Below are positions 34,462 through 45,885 of a DNA stretch of 64,000 nucleotides, in pieces; position 1 is the first letter of the stretch; the number at the start of each line of letters is the position of its first letter. The notes under the pieces were generated by a model that was not told the DNA's origin, ran no database searches, and saw nothing but the letters and a program-made list of their open reading frames with translations. Both the position numbers and the translations under genes were made by a program. The stretch is from Alternaria dauci (Eukaryota > Ascomycota > Dothideomycetes > Pleosporales > Pleosporaceae), in assembly GCF_042100115.1 (NCBI RefSeq), contig NC_091280.1:496001-560000 (forward strand). The letters run 5' to 3'.

Positions 34462-35725
34462 CTAATACTCAAATCCAGGAGCCTTGCGCTCTTCCAGTTC
34501 CGTCTCGTAAGGGGGCTCGGCCTGCGGCGTAATCCTCGCCAAATGCCTGCGCGCGCCATCATCCCAGTCGAGCAGCGCACTGTGTGCCGTAACGCGATTA
34601 TCCCACACCACGACAGTACCCGGCGCCCATTTGACGCGTGCCTGGAAGTCCTGGCCCTTTGCGATGTGGTCGTACAGGAAGTTGAGTAGGAAGTCTGACT
34701 CCTCCTTCTTGAAACCCACGATGCGTCGGCTAAATTGAGGATTTACGAAGAGCGCTTTCTCGCCCGTGACAGGATGTGTTCGTACAAGCGGGTGAATTGA
34801 AGTCACTGGGTCACGACGGACGATTCCACCTCTGTTCCTGCTGTTGTCGGCTTGCTCGACAGCTGAGATGGCGTTAGTACCTTATCGTGGCGTGTTATCT
34901 TGGATCCGAGCTGACCTGAGTGAACGACTCTCAAGCCGTGCAATCGCTTTCTGAACTCGGGCGAGAGTCTGCTGTACGCTACCGCCTGGTTCGCGAACAA
35001 AGTGTCGCCTCCAGCAGCTGGTCCATCAAGAAGATACAAAAACGTCGTTCCAGGTGGCTGTTTCTCATACGTCACGTCGGAGTGCCAAGTAATCGAGTTT
35101 GTTCGCTCTTCGAAGAAATCTCGCACAGTGGTGTCATCTGTACCTCGATGGACAAGATGAACCTCGGGATAACCCTCTGGAGCCCCAGATGTAGGGTGGA
35201 TGTGATGCCGACCGAAGTAACCACCAAAATCGAGCGCGTCTTTGATCGGAGTGTCTGCAAAGTCCTGATCGCGGAACGCTACAACTTTCTTCTGGGCAAC
35301 AAAGAGTGCGAGTTCGTCCTTTCCAGCATCGGTCAGCTTGCTCAGCTGGACGCCATGGACTTCAGCGCCGATATTTGCGGTAATGTCGGCGACAGTCGCA
35401 TCCTTCAAGAGGTTGGGGAAAGAAGGATCGGCATCTTTTCCGTGCTCAACGTGCTCGAACGGCTCCCATGGTGGATATCTGAGTCTCTAATCAGATTCTC
35501 CTCTCACTAAGAGCGTGGCGATACTCACTTCTGACCCTTCTCATTGTCCCAAGTCGGGAGGTAGTGTGGGTATTTAGCAGGTGCGTGCTTGTCTGTACCG
35601 CGCAGCTCGAGCTCCTTTTGGAATACTTTCGGGCCATTAAAACCGGGTTCTTTGTACTGACCGACTCCGGACTTGTAGCCGACAGTAGTCTGTTCGGTGA
35701 CTTCTTCGATGAGGGCTGGAGCCAT
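34462..35725 (-). CDS. TauD/TfdA-type alpha-ketoglutarate-dependent sulfonate dioxygenase
   Basis: Three exons (35725-35529, 35478-34916, 34862-34462) encode 386 residues. The Fe(II)-binding facial triad is visible: His198 and Asp200 in TWHSDVTYE, and the distal His347 in DNRVTAHSA. The 2-oxoglutarate-binding Arg is probably in ARRHLARITP. GFGG-like DFGGYFGRHHIHP and GDTLFANQ match the TauD family. Such enzymes (yeast Jlp1) oxidise sulfonates such as taurine to release sulfite for sulfur nutrition. The divergent neighbour is a Dal5-type permease, which supports that role. Other substrates of the family, for example phenoxyacetates, cannot be excluded. Confidence 0.92.
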
Positions 35726-36663
35726 GTTGCTATCGGAGCTGTCTGCTTGGTTAGTGCTTGTAGGAGCGCCAAGTTTGAAGGACTACTGTATCAGCCGTTG
35801 CGCAGCCTTATATGCCCGACATCTACCTGACATCGCACTATTACCGCGAGTAGCAGTTCGTCGACGTCAGGCGCAGGTGTCGGATATGCGCAACCCCGCT
35901 TTCACAAACTTAGCGACGAGTTGCCACTGTTATCGGTCGTCGCAGTCAAGCAAAACGCCTTGGCGATCTAAGAAGATGACTGCCGCGATATGCCTGATCA
36001 ATGAGGAAGCGATCAAATTGCATCAAGCATGCATTGTATTGCTTCATACCTACTTCTCGCCCCACACTATCCGCGAACAGGAAAGACCGTCCAGATGCCA
36101 AAGGTATAGTACAGCCGAACAATCCCACGCGATGTCGAAAATAAGGCTGTTCTGGCGTCAGAATAATCTCCGCACGGCCCGCTGGGGTAGTGGTGGATAT
36201 AGTGTTCCTTATCCATGTCGCCAACACCCCAGCCAATCACGCAATCCCCCATCGAAGGAGACGACAACGAATCAACCTCACGCATACTGGAGATAAAAGT
36301 CTTGCCCCACTGCAACATAACATCCACAGTTTACGTGCTTGTTGGGCACGGGAGGGCCCTTGTCGGTGATACATCCGCGGGCATCAAGGGAACCCGAATG
36401 CGATTGGGGAGCGCAGTGACGGCGAAGGCGTATCGATAGTTAGTGGATATACGGTTATCATGCGTAGAAGCGCTAGAAAAATTGCAAAACTCTTCCGCCG
36501 AGAAGGCGTAAGCCAAGAAGCTTTGTACACGGGATGGCTATCGCACGCGTTGACAGGCGACGAAGCGGTCACTGATATAATGGAAGGAGGTCCTCCAAGA
36601 GAATCCCAAGATATCCAGGAGCTTGACACTTGAGCAACTTTGTCAAAACCTTCGTCTCCGAAT
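35726..36663. promoter_or_regulatory. Shared region between divergent dioxygenase and permease
   Basis: The 938-bp gap separates the start codons of the two putative sulfonate genes and may be a shared promoter. I looked for the CYS3/MetR-type palindrome and found no good match by eye. Confidence 0.4.
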
Positions 36664-38461
36664 ATGGGTACTAGCGCCGACGACTACCCTGCCGACGGTA
36701 AAGCGACCTATGATACTACCGGGAGCGACACTTCAGTCGAAGGATCTGATACGAAAGGAAAGAATGGCGCGACCTTTCTCTCGGTAGGCCTTGGGAAGGA
36801 TCACTACAGACCTGTGGATTCTTATGAAGGCATCCATCGGTATGATCCAGACTTTGTTTGGGAGAAGACGGAGGAGAAGCGGCTGGTGCGAAAGGTATGT
36901 AGCACAGAAAGACTACAATACTCTTGCTGACTATTACAGATTGACAAGCGCATCTGTACCTGGGCTTGCTTGATGTTCTTCGCCCTACAACTCGATCGAG
37001 GCAACATCTCCCAAGCACTCAGCGACAACATGCTCGACGACCTCAACATAAACACCAACGACTACAACTATGGCCAGACCATCTTCTACCTTTGCTTCTT
37101 GTGTGCGGAGCTTCCGTCCCAGCTTATCAGCAAGAAACTCGGACCTGACAACTGGATTCCTATCCAGATGGTAAGCTGGAGTCTCGTGGCTAGCTTCCAG
37201 GCCTTCCTCAGCGGTCGTAGCTCGTTCTTCGCCTGTCGTGCGCTGCTGGGGTTGATCGAGGGTGGGTTTATTCCTGACACCATTCTTTACCTCAGCTACT
37301 TTTACACTGGGTGGGAACTACCTGGGCGTTTGAGTTGGTTTTGGGTGAGCTACCAGTCCACGTCGATCATCTCTTCTTTTCTCGCTTTCGGCATTCTGCG
37401 TCTGCGTGGGCACAATGGCATGGAAGGATGGTAAGAAATCTCCCTGTATGAACTGCGTGTGAGATACAAACTGACTTCGTATACGTATCTTTCAGGCGCT
37501 GGCTGTTTGCTTTGGAAGGCATGCTGACAGGTTTGATCGGCGTCGCATCGTGGTTCTATCTACCGCCAAGCCCAACGCAGACTGCAAGCAAGAGTTGGAA
37601 CCCTTTCCGTGGAAAAGACGGATGGTTCGATGAGAAGGAGGAGAAAATCATGGTGAACCGCGTTCTGAGGGATGACCCTAGTAAGGGCGACATGCACAAC
37701 AGACAGGGTCTGAGCCTTCGCATGCTATGGGAATGCATCAAGGACTATCACATGTGGCCAATCTACTTGATCGGCTTATCTTGGACTATACCGACTTCGC
37801 CGTCCACCTCGTATCTCACGCTTCAACTTCGATCACTCGGATTCACTACATTCGAGACCAATCTACTCACCGTAAGTATCAAAAGTGGAAAGATGTCTGA
37901 TGAGACTGACATTTATAGATTCCGGCATCCGTGCTCTTCATCTTGCAGCTCTTATTATGGACCTACATATCCGAGCGCTTCAATCAACGCTTCCTCGTCG
38001 GTCTCATATCCCAGATCTGGGCCCTCCCACTCATCATCGCTCTCGAAGTGCTCCCCGCAAACGTATCCCCATGGTCACGCTGGGTGCTTTCAATTCTTCT
38101 CGTCGGTCACCCATATGTTCATGCTATCCTCGTTGCAATCACCTCGCGTAACGCTGGCGCAGTCCGGACCCGTACCGTGGCCAGTGCGATATACAACATG
38201 ACAGTGCAGGCGAGTGGCATCATCAGCCAGAACATTTACAGAGACGATGATAAGCCGCTGTATCGGAGGGGAAATAAGGTGCTGATTGCGATTTGCGCCT
38301 ACAATTTTCTGCTTTTCATTGGAGCGAAGCTTTACTACGTTGGCGTGAACAAAAAGAGGGATGGGATCTGGGCAAGCATGACAAAAGAAGAAAAGGAAAC
38401 ATATTTGGAGACTACGAAGGAGGAAGGAAACAAGCGACTAGACTTCCGTTTCGCCCATTAG
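36664..38461 (+). CDS. MFS permease, allantoate/Dal5-type anion:cation symporter family
   Basis: Four exons (36664-36894, 36940-37430, 37496-37871, 37919-38461) encode 546 residues. About 12 membrane segments are visible after a long polar N-terminus, starting with RICTWACLMFFALQLDRGNI. Typical features of this fungal family are LDRGNISQALSDNM, the GGFIPDTILYLSYFYT segment and the central cytoplasmic loop. The long last loop (GAVRTRTVASAIYNM, QNIYRDDDKPLYRRGN) is diagnostic of the Dal5 group. That group carries allantoate, vitamins and, in yeast Soa1, sulfonates. Divergent placement with a TauD-type dioxygenase makes sulfonate uptake the best guess. It resides in the plasma membrane. Confidence 0.92.
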
Positions 38462-38589
38462 GTTGGCTTTTTGAGACAAGTGGTCATCGGTTTTAGTCGA
38501 TAGACTTTTGGTATTCTCGATAGATCAACATTCCTATCGTACACATGTACATAGACATACAAGTACATATACATATACACATATAAGAC

Positions 38590-38960
38590 TCTGATATACC
38601 GTGAAGAATGCCATCTGCCGAGGCCGTTCCGGTGGAAGAAGTCCCTGTACTCTCCATTCCATTCTCGCTGAGCACATGCTATAACTCCTCTGCCGCCACC
38701 TCCGGCTCCACCGTACCGGGCACATGTTCGTCCTCATGTCTAGCATCCAATGACGTCTTGACATTCCTCGGGTGCAGAATAAGCACCGCTACACCGTCAT
38801 TTTTTGGATCAACACTTGCGCTCTCGAACAAAGAATTTACGCCTGCTTTAGTCGCGCGTTTTGCATATCGGCCACCGGAACTGTTATCCACCATGCTGTC
38901 TACGCGACTTGATACGATGATATGTTCTAGGGAGTAGAGATTTGTGGATGCCGGATCAAT
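38590..38960 (-). pseudogene. Short-chain dehydrogenase/reductase relic
   Basis: A minus-strand frame reads IIVSSRVDSM, NSSGGRYAKRATKAGVNSL, then GVAVLILHPRNVKTSLDA. These correspond to the SDR catalytic-Ser strand, the Y-x3-K helix and the conserved HPG-x-VKT loop. It stops at 38679-38681 after EVAAEEL. A second frame just beyond continues with FFHRNGLGRWH, typical of the SDR C-terminus (YFHRNG...IPW), so a frameshift lies near 38670. The residue at the catalytic Tyr position (YAYRASK-like) appears to be Lys (YAKRATK), and HPG reads HPR. No N-terminal Rossmann half was found. It is a decayed fragment. Confidence 0.6.
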
Positions 38961-39705
38961 CCATCTGCATGCTTCTTTCTGTGTTCAAAGCCTGGTTGAC
39001 GAAAAAAGCACACAGTTCCTGGTTCCCCTCATCATTCGTTTTGATCAGAACCCCGCACTTGTGAGGTTCCACGGGTGAGCCTATCCGTGGCACACACGCA
39101 ACCGCTATGAGATGTTCACTTTGGCGGACAAGATAGGCGATGATCGTGTTTCAGCTGCGTGGTCAAGATGTGGTTGCGGGGGAAGCTAAGCCCGAAGAGT
39201 TTCGCGAAAGAGAAGGTAATCACGCAAACACCCGAAAACAAGCAATGGGCATTCTCATTTTCTTTGTGCAAAATGCTTTTTCGACATTAGTCTATGCGAG
39301 CTCCTCACGACGCGAACGCATTGGCAGCGGACCGCTCCACTGGGTTGTACACGTGCGGGCAATCCCGAGCACCTCCACACGGATTACGGTCTAGCTTTCC
39401 ATGAGTGTGTATAGCCGCCTTTAAGTCTCATAGTAGAGGTCTTGTATGGCAGTGATCATCGGTTGTGCTCAGGGGAACGGTTGATGGTATAGCTTTGGTG
39501 TTGATTCGCTGTGTCTGTCGTCTGGGTCACCGCTGTACCGTGGTCAGTCTAGCTTTCTCCGCACTCCATGGGTTGCCGAAGCCACCATTTTCGCAGCTAA
39601 TGTACCCACACGCAATCACAAATTGTATCGCAGAAAAATGAAAGGATGCATGCAAAAACAAGGGCGAACCAAGTAGGCCATCGTCACAGCTACAACCGGA
39701 CCATG

Positions 39706-39711
39706 TATAAA
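39706..39711 (+). promoter_or_regulatory. TATA box of the carboxylesterase gene
   Basis: TATAAA lies 76 bp before the ATG at 39787. Confidence 0.6.
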
Positions 39712-39786
39712 GAGCGGCCACTCGGCCGGCCATGAGCACCATACCTACAGTTCAACCAAGAGTTTCTTGAATTCGAAGTTGAAAAG

Positions 39787-41699
39787 ATGCTCAGCTCTGC
39801 GGTCTTACTCTTAGCTGCATCATTGGCCCTGCCAATTGATGCACGAGCACCACGACTAACAGAGGACTCTGCTCCCAAACTCACCCTTCCATGGGGAACA
39901 TGGGAAGGACGTCCGCATGGCGAAGACGGCGAGGTAAGAAGAGAGCAAGCGAATCGATCCATCTAACAATTTTCTGACTGGCGATACAGACAACCGTTTT
40001 CAAGAACGTTCGCTTTGGCCAAGCTCCTGTCGGCGATTTACGCTTCGCAGCACCAAAGTACCCTGAAGCGATCAAGGACGCCGACCAAGTTCAGGACAGC
40101 ACCTATGGGCCGAGCTGTATTCAGGCAAAGATACCCAAAGCCAATGTGACCATGGAACCTACCGGCAGCAGCATCACTCAAGCAGAGGACTGCCTCTTTC
40201 TCGATGTCTATGTTCCCACATGGGCTCTGGAACCAGATTCGGGCATCAAGGAGGATCCACTTCCTGTTATAGTATGGATCTATGGAGGAGCATACATCTT
40301 CGGCTCAAAGGATCTCCAATTCAAGGTGGAGGATGGCACCTTTCACGCTTACGACGGCCAAGGCATCCGTGACGCGACTGAGCAGGGCGTCATCTGGGTG
40401 ACTGGAAACTACAGGATGGGAGCGTTTGGCTTCTTGGCTGGTTCTACCATGGAAGAAGAAGCACAGCCCAACGCTGGTTTGCACGATCAGCGCCTGCTCC
40501 TAGACTGGGTGCAGCGATACATTGGGCAGGTAGGTGGGGATAACAAAACTGTGAACGCATGGGGACTTTCTGCAGGCGCAGGATCGATTCTCCACCACCT
40601 GACAGCGTATGGAGGAAGTAAGACAGATGAGAAACCGCTGTTCCATCGGGCTGCTATGTGGAGCCCCGCGTTCCAGTGGGGGTATGATCGTACTGGAGCT
40701 CTGGAAGAGACATTCCACAACTTTGCGTCCAAGGCCCACTGTTCCTCGAATGCGCTCGACTGTCTCCGCAAGGCCAGCACGGACGACCTGATCACAGCCA
40801 ACCAAGATGTCGTCAACGCCGCTTTGGAGTTGGGCATGTTTCCATTTGGCCCGGCTGTGGACGGTGATCTCGTACCAGAGCTTCCGGCTGCTCTGTTGAG
40901 CAAAGGTATGTGTTGTTCAAAGACGGTGTTTGTCCTTCAGAACGTTAACATTGGATAAGGAAAACACAACAACTGTAGCTCGATTATCGTGTCCCACGAC
41001 CACGACGAAGTCAGCATGTTCCTCGCAGAATGGGTTGACTCGAAAGAGGATTTCACCCAGTTCCTAGAATATGCCTTTCCCGGCGACGCGCTTACCGATA
41101 TACGGGAGCGGATCCAGAAGCAATATCCAGCCAAACTCTTCGACTTCAAGCAGAAAAAGCGCATGAGGAATGTACTGCGCGACTCGACCTTTGTCTGCAA
41201 CACGCGTCAGATCTACAACGCATTTCACAACAACTCGGCCGTCTACACGGCGAAATTTGACATGCCTCCAGCACAACACGGCTTCGACATGTTCGCCCTC
41301 ATCTGGCACAGCGGCGTTGCTGTGAGCGAGCTACTCAAGAACGCATCAGAGGCTATTCCTGATTTCTTTTTCGAAATGTTCGATTCTTACTGGCCAGCGT
41401 TTGCTCCAAGATTCCAAACTTACTATGCGGGACACGCGATTACCGGCAACCCCAACTTCATAGCTCGCCGTGGCGCACTAGAGTGGGAGCCCACAGTCGA
41501 TGACGGCAACGAGGTCACGAATTCGCTGAAGATAGGACTGTACGCGGGTCATAGTAATCTTTTTTTCAAAACGGGCAAGGACGAGCAGAACTCGATGGAG
41601 AATTGCGCGTTCTGGGATGGGATTGCAAAGGATATTGCGGCGCTTGACAGGGACTCTGTGCCGCTGGTTAGATTTAGAGAGCAGCTTGAGCTACGTTGA
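39787..41699 (+). CDS. Secreted type-B carboxylesterase
   Basis: Three exons (39787-39933, 39990-40905, 40960-41699) encode 600 residues. A signal peptide (MLSSAVLLLAASLALPIDA) leads a standard alpha/beta-hydrolase of the carboxylesterase/lipase family. The type-B hallmark EDCLFLDVYVP and the oxyanion-hole stretch VWIYGGAYIFGS are present. The nucleophile is Ser243 in GLSAGAGS. A catalytic Glu or Asp and His are expected in exon 3 but are not assigned (GPAVDG lies near the acid region, and GHAITG is a His candidate). The third exon starts after an acceptor TAAG preceded by a GTTAAC branch site. It would hydrolyse carboxylic esters outside the cell; the natural substrate is unknown. Confidence 0.9.
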
Positions 41700-42466
41700 A
41701 GAATGACAGAGGGATGTGTATACGAGTCAGCGAATATGGCAGCAAGGCTTCTTATAAGCCGTCGTGTGGGCAAAGGTCAGCAACTCCAATGATGCAATTT
41801 TGGAGTTGACAGCTAGTACAATTGGAACACATCAGTCAATGACAATCATACTCCCCAGTCTTTATTCTCGTTGCTACCTCTTGCTCATCTACCAACCACT
41901 CTATACCTGCTTTTCATTTCCCCCAAGTCTCTACGCCGATAGTAGGCTTGTCCCCAAAGCACAACCCAATGATCATGTCTAAACTATGCCTCCTCGAGAT
42001 TCAAGGCAATCCTACACATTGGTGGATATTTGGAACGAAAATAGCTCCAACTGCCCTGAAGAATAGCGACATATATAAACACGCAAGTAGACATAGATAG
42101 CAATAAAACATCTGTTGAGCCATACATTGCGATGAAAAATATAGCTCGCCATGTGGTAACTCATATACTCAAACCCGCCATGTAGTAACTCATGTACTCT
42201 AACCCATCGCCATCGCCACCATCAAATCAACAACACCTACTACCGCAATACAATACAGTGCCACTAAATAGCGTTGTGCCTATATCTTGTTACCAGCACA
42301 TCTATCAAACCAATAAACAGCAAGCCAACACACATGGCAAACCCCCCCCCCCTAGACAGCAATAAACCTTCTATTGCCCTACATCCCGAAGAAACGTGTA
42401 CCCTACCATCTGCTCGCGAACACATCCAACACGCCCACTAACCAACTCTGCATCCCACACCACCCC
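41700..42466. other. Convergent 3' region with low-complexity DNA
   Basis: It holds the 3' ends of the carboxylesterase and HbrB genes, a short tandem repeat (listed) and an 11-base C run at 42342-42352. No gene seen. Confidence 0.5.
42147..42204. repeat. Imperfect 29-bp tandem duplication
   Basis: Two adjacent copies of a unit beginning CGCCATGTGGTAACTCAT (42147) and CGCCATGTAGTAACTCAT (42176) differ at a few positions, mostly G/A and T/C changes. Confidence 0.6.
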
Positions 42467-45091
42467 CTACGCCCCCACCCCCTGCACCGACACCCCCGCA
42501 CCCGCCGCAAACCCAAACCCCCTACTCCTCGGCCCCACAAACCCCTGTCTCTGTCTCCCCGTCCTCCCCCTCCCCAACCAATTATATTTCAACTCCTTAC
42601 TCAGCCTACTAATCTTCTCCTGTGCATCATCGCCCGACTGCAGCGACACCAGCACCGACACGCACTGCAGCATTCTGCCCACCGTCTCCGTCACCTTCGT
42701 GCTATCCATTGGCGTCTGGCGTAGACTCGAGGGCGCGTTGGCGGAGAAATGGGTGGTAGGGGGTGGGGGATGCAAGTGCGAGATTGTGGGGTGGAGGGGG
42801 TTAAGTTGCTGTTGTTGTGAGTGGTAAGGGTTCGAGGTAGGCGGGTGTTGAGATGGGTTCGACGAAAAGGAGCCAGCGGATGTATTGCTTGTTGCTCTGC
42901 TGCGTGTGCTGGCGGCAAACGTCGAGCTCGTGATACTCGTTGTGCTTTCCAGGTAGCCGGCTGAACTCTGGGATGTCGAGTTCAGACTGCCCATGGCCAG
43001 GTCGCCGCTGCTGCTACCAGCTGTGCCGGGCCGTTGTTGGTGGCCGCTCATGACGCCGTCTGGAATCGGACTTGGGCTTTCTAAGCCCGCGTTTAGATTC
43101 TCTAGACTCAGGCGTGAGAAGATGGCCATGAGCGCTTCGTAACGCGGTAAGATGACAATGTCTCTAAACATCAACAGCGTGATTCTCCGGACTTCCAACT
43201 CCCCGAGTATCGGTATATTCCTGTGTTCTGGACTCTTGGTGTTCATCTCGTCCGGCAACATGACGCCCCAGAACTCTGCCGCCTGGGCACTTGTCATTAT
43301 GCCTGAGCCTCGAAACTCCAAGTCTAGCGGTAGGAACACAGCTTGCAGGAAGGGCAGGATGGTGGTGAAGACCACGAGCCACATTTCTACCAAATGTGGG
43401 ATGAGCCGGTCGTCGGGGACGTGACGCAGTGTTTGGTCCAAAGAGCCAAAACCTGTTTGGAGGAGCTCGTTCAAATCTTCGATGAGGATGATGGGGGAGC
43501 GTTTGTGAATGCAGCGTTTGATGTGGACGGTGACTAGGGCGTTGAAGTCTTCTACCGGGGGCCGGGGGTCTTCGCCTTCGAATATCAACAATACCCGTGC
43601 CTTTAGCAGTGGCCAGGCGTCATCGGGCGACAAGCCGTTAATGCCAAACGAACTCCCCAGGTGCAGCATCTCTGTCGTATGTGATATCGTTTGACCGGGT
43701 GTCGCCATATTCGGTGTTGTCGTTATACTACTAGAAAGACTCGGCCACTCTGATCGCTCAGTACTAAACGACTGATTCCGTTCCCGATACGGAGGTTCCA
43801 ACTGTGCGTCCAGGAACGCAGCGGCTTTCTCTTCCTTCTTTGCTCGCCGCAGATGGCGGCCGCCGTGTCTGAGATCCAAGCCGGTCACCGAATTCGCAAA
43901 CGAGCTTGCATGTCCTGGGGATGACGGCGCAAAGGAATACAGCGGCTCGGGAGCGCTAGGATTTGTCGGTTTGGAATTACTACTCGCCGAGGACAACGGC
44001 AGAGCAAAGCCATCCTGATCCTTCAGTTTGTGCTTCTGCCGCGACAAGAAGTGGTGTTTGTGCTTCTCTTCTTTCCTCTCGGGGAGAGAATCGTTGCGCG
44101 GGGGCACTAGCGTAGACGTCGATGCGTTGGCGGACGAATACAACGAAGCGGTGCTGCTGTTGGTTCCAGAGTCGATTAGACTCGTCGTCGACCCAGCCAT
44201 CATCATGCGATTCAGCGCCTGCGAACTATGAATGCCGATACCAATCTTGCCTGGCGACGGCAGTGCCTGGTCTTTGCCACCCAGCCGGTTATCTACCTTG
44301 ATGTTCTTGGGCTTGGACGAGAACAGCTTCCCGCCTATCCTACTCTTCCCCTCCTTTGGTTTCTGTAGTTGCGGCAGCTCCGGTGTCGACGCCGCTGGCT
44401 TGGGCGATGCGTGTGGTTGTTGCTGTTGCTGTTGCTGCTGCTGCTGCGGTTGCTGCCCCTCAACCCCAGGCGAGTTCAACGGACTCCGAGGAAAAGCAGC
44501 ATTCGCAGCACTCGTCGCAGCCATCCTGCCTCCCATGACGCCATTCGAATATGTCATGCCGTTGGTCCTAAACGTGACTTGGGAACTAGCCGGCATGGGC
44601 GGGGGACTCATGGGCTGCCCCCGTCCGGTCGGCGCAGCTTCGCTCGGAGCGGGTATCGTGGTGGAGCGCTTGCGATTGTGCTGGGGATTCGAGGCATATG
44701 CGGCCTGGGCTGCGATCTGCGAGGCAGTCAGGTGACTCTGCGAGGCCATGGTGATGTCGCGATCGCGGATAGAGCCCTCCTTCATAGAGCTCAAGCTGGG
44801 CTCAAAGTAGCCCTGGGAGCGTTGGCGCGGACGGTGTCCTAGATGCGCGCCAATGTGACCTGAGCTCGGTGTAGCATCGCGCACAACGCCCGGACGCGAG
44901 TAGTTCTGCGCCGGGGCGGCGCGCGAGTCTGCGGATGTGGGCGACTTTGCGGATGAGGGCGAGAGTATCGAGGCGGGGAGGGGGGAGCGGCGTGGTTGCT
45001 GCAGCGTCGCCTGCGAGCCGTCCGAGTCGTCGTCGTCGAGCGATGGGCGTCGAATCGAGGGGGTGACTGGGGGTGGTGAAGAGGCAGGCAT
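42467..45091 (-). CDS. hbrB: HbrB-like TORC2 subunit
   Basis: A single exon encodes 874 residues. The first 440 residues are disordered, rich in Ser, Pro and Gln. The HbrB domain spans about residues 470-680: GINGLSPDDAWPLLKARVLLIFEGE, DFNALVTVHIKRC, LIEDLNELLQTG, LIPHLVEMWLVVFTTILPFLQAVFLPL, and the RRITLLMFRDIVILPRY segment. This domain defines fungal HbrB and yeast Bit2/Bit61, related to mammalian PRR5/Protor, subunits of TOR complex 2 that controls polarity and hyphal branching. A Ser/Pro/His-rich stretch and a C-terminal helical remnant (VTETVGRMLQCVSVLVSLQ) complete the domain. A polyglutamine run is encoded by CAG/CAA near 44418-44455. Confidence 0.92.
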   Translation of the reverse strand: MPASSPPPVTPSIRRPSLDDDDSDGSQATLQQPRRSPLPASILSPSSAKSPTSADSRAAPAQNYSRPGVVRDATPSSGHIGAHLGHRPRQRSQGYFEPSLSSMKEGSIRDRDITMASQSHLTASQIAAQAAYASNPQHNRKRSTTIPAPSEAAPTGRGQPMSPPPMPASSQVTFRTNGMTYSNGVMGGRMAATSAANAAFPRSPLNSPGVEGQQPQQQQQQQQQQPHASPKPAASTPELPQLQKPKEGKSRIGGKLFSSKPKNIKVDNRLGGKDQALPSPGKIGIGIHSSQALNRMMMAGSTTSLIDSGTNSSTASLYSSANASTSTLVPPRNDSLPERKEEKHKHHFLSRQKHKLKDQDGFALPLSSASSNSKPTNPSAPEPLYSFAPSSPGHASSFANSVTGLDLRHGGRHLRRAKKEEKAAAFLDAQLEPPYRERNQSFSTERSEWPSLSSSITTTPNMATPGQTISHTTEMLHLGSSFGINGLSPDDAWPLLKARVLLIFEGEDPRPPVEDFNALVTVHIKRCIHKRSPIILIEDLNELLQTGFGSLDQTLRHVPDDRLIPHLVEMWLVVFTTILPFLQAVFLPLDLEFRGSGIMTSAQAAEFWGVMLPDEMNTKSPEHRNIPILGELEVRRITLLMFRDIVILPRYEALMAIFSRLSLENLNAGLESPSPIPDGVMSGHQQRPGTAGSSSGDLAMGSLNSTSQSSAGYLESTTSITSSTFAASTRSRATSNTSAGSFSSNPSQHPPTSNPYHSQQQQLNPLHPTISHLHPPPPTTHFSANAPSSLRQTPMDSTKVTETVGRMLQCVSVLVSLQSGDDAQEKISRLSKELKYNWLGRGRTGRQRQGFVGPRSRGFGFAAGAGVSVQGVGA
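44418..44455 (-). repeat. CAG/CAA microsatellite encoding polyglutamine in HbrB
   Basis: An almost pure run of Gln codons gives about 11 consecutive Gln in the disordered N-terminal half of the HbrB protein. Length variation between strains is likely. Confidence 0.75.
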
Positions 45092-45550
45092 CGTCGTCGT
45101 CGTCGCACGCTGTAGTACCGCGTCGGTTGCTTTTGCGACCGGGTGGCTGCTGCAGGGACAGGGAATAGAGGTGGTGGCTGAAGAGAAGGTGTATGCGTGG
45201 TCGACAAGTGAAGATACGGGGTATATGAGAAAGCGGAAGAAAATAGGGTTCTAGTTGTGTTTCCCCATGGCCTGCATGAAGAAGAGTAGCAGACGGCCCG
45301 TTATCCAAGCATCGAGTCAAGTCGTCAAGGCCGTCGCAGGAAGAGCTGACGTCCGTCGTCGATGGATGCGCCGATGGTTGATCGACGCATGGTGGCCGTG
45401 CTGTCTCCACCCTGCCACTCAGCCGCTTGACCCCACCTCAAACTCCCGTCTTCAATTCATGTTCCTTGCTCCAACACTCGATTACAAACTTGACATAAGT
45501 TGCATCCAAGACAATAGCAAACCAAAAAACAAGATAATTGTCACGCCAAC
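45092..45550. promoter_or_regulatory. Divergent promoter region, HbrB and GON7
   Basis: The 459-bp gap separates the two start codons. No specific element stands out. Confidence 0.4.
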
Positions 45551-45802
45551 ATGCCCTCCCTAACAGCAACATACACGTCCCCTACCTCCCCATCACAAAC
45601 CTTCACCTCCGAACTCCCCGCACTGCCATCCCCTCCCTCAACAGCCGACCGCGTCGCATACCTCGCCTCCCTCTCATCCTCTCTCAAAACCCTCCAAAAA
45701 GACGTCAACGAATTCCTCACGCAAAAAATGGCCGACGACAAAGCCGCCGACGACGCAAAAGACGAAGAGACATACGGAGAAGAAGTCGTCGACGAAGACT
45801 GA
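45551..45802 (+). CDS. gon7: KEOPS/EKC complex subunit Gon7
   Basis: A small single-exon gene encodes 83 residues. The sequence follows fungal Gon7: an N-terminal TATYTSP...FTSELP stretch, a helix with RVAYLASLSSSLKTLQKDVN, then FLTQKMADDK and an acidic tail (YGEEVVDED). Gon7 caps the KEOPS complex, which makes the N6-threonylcarbamoyl modification of tRNA. It is easily missed because of its size. The gene is convergent with VPS39, with 83 bp between stop codons. Confidence 0.85.
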   Translation: MPSLTATYTSPTSPSQTFTSELPALPSPPSTADRVAYLASLSSSLKTLQKDVNEFLTQKMADDKAADDAKDEETYGEEVVDED

Positions 45803-45885
45803 GCACGCGCCGTCAGAAATGTGACAAGAGAAACCATGCGCGGGTATCGATATACTATTATCCCATACAACCAACTACTCCCACA

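Larger units (their letters stand above)
38462..39786. other. Intergenic region with dehydrogenase relic and esterase promoter
   Basis: It contains the short-chain dehydrogenase relic and a TATA box (listed separately). The rest shows no coding sequence. A short stretch of (CATATA)-like repeats lies near 38540-38585. Confidence 0.45.

Noticed and set aside
44232..44842. Plus-strand frames with poly-Cys or poly-Leu runs
   Set aside because: These are the antisense translation of the CAG repeat in the HbrB gene.
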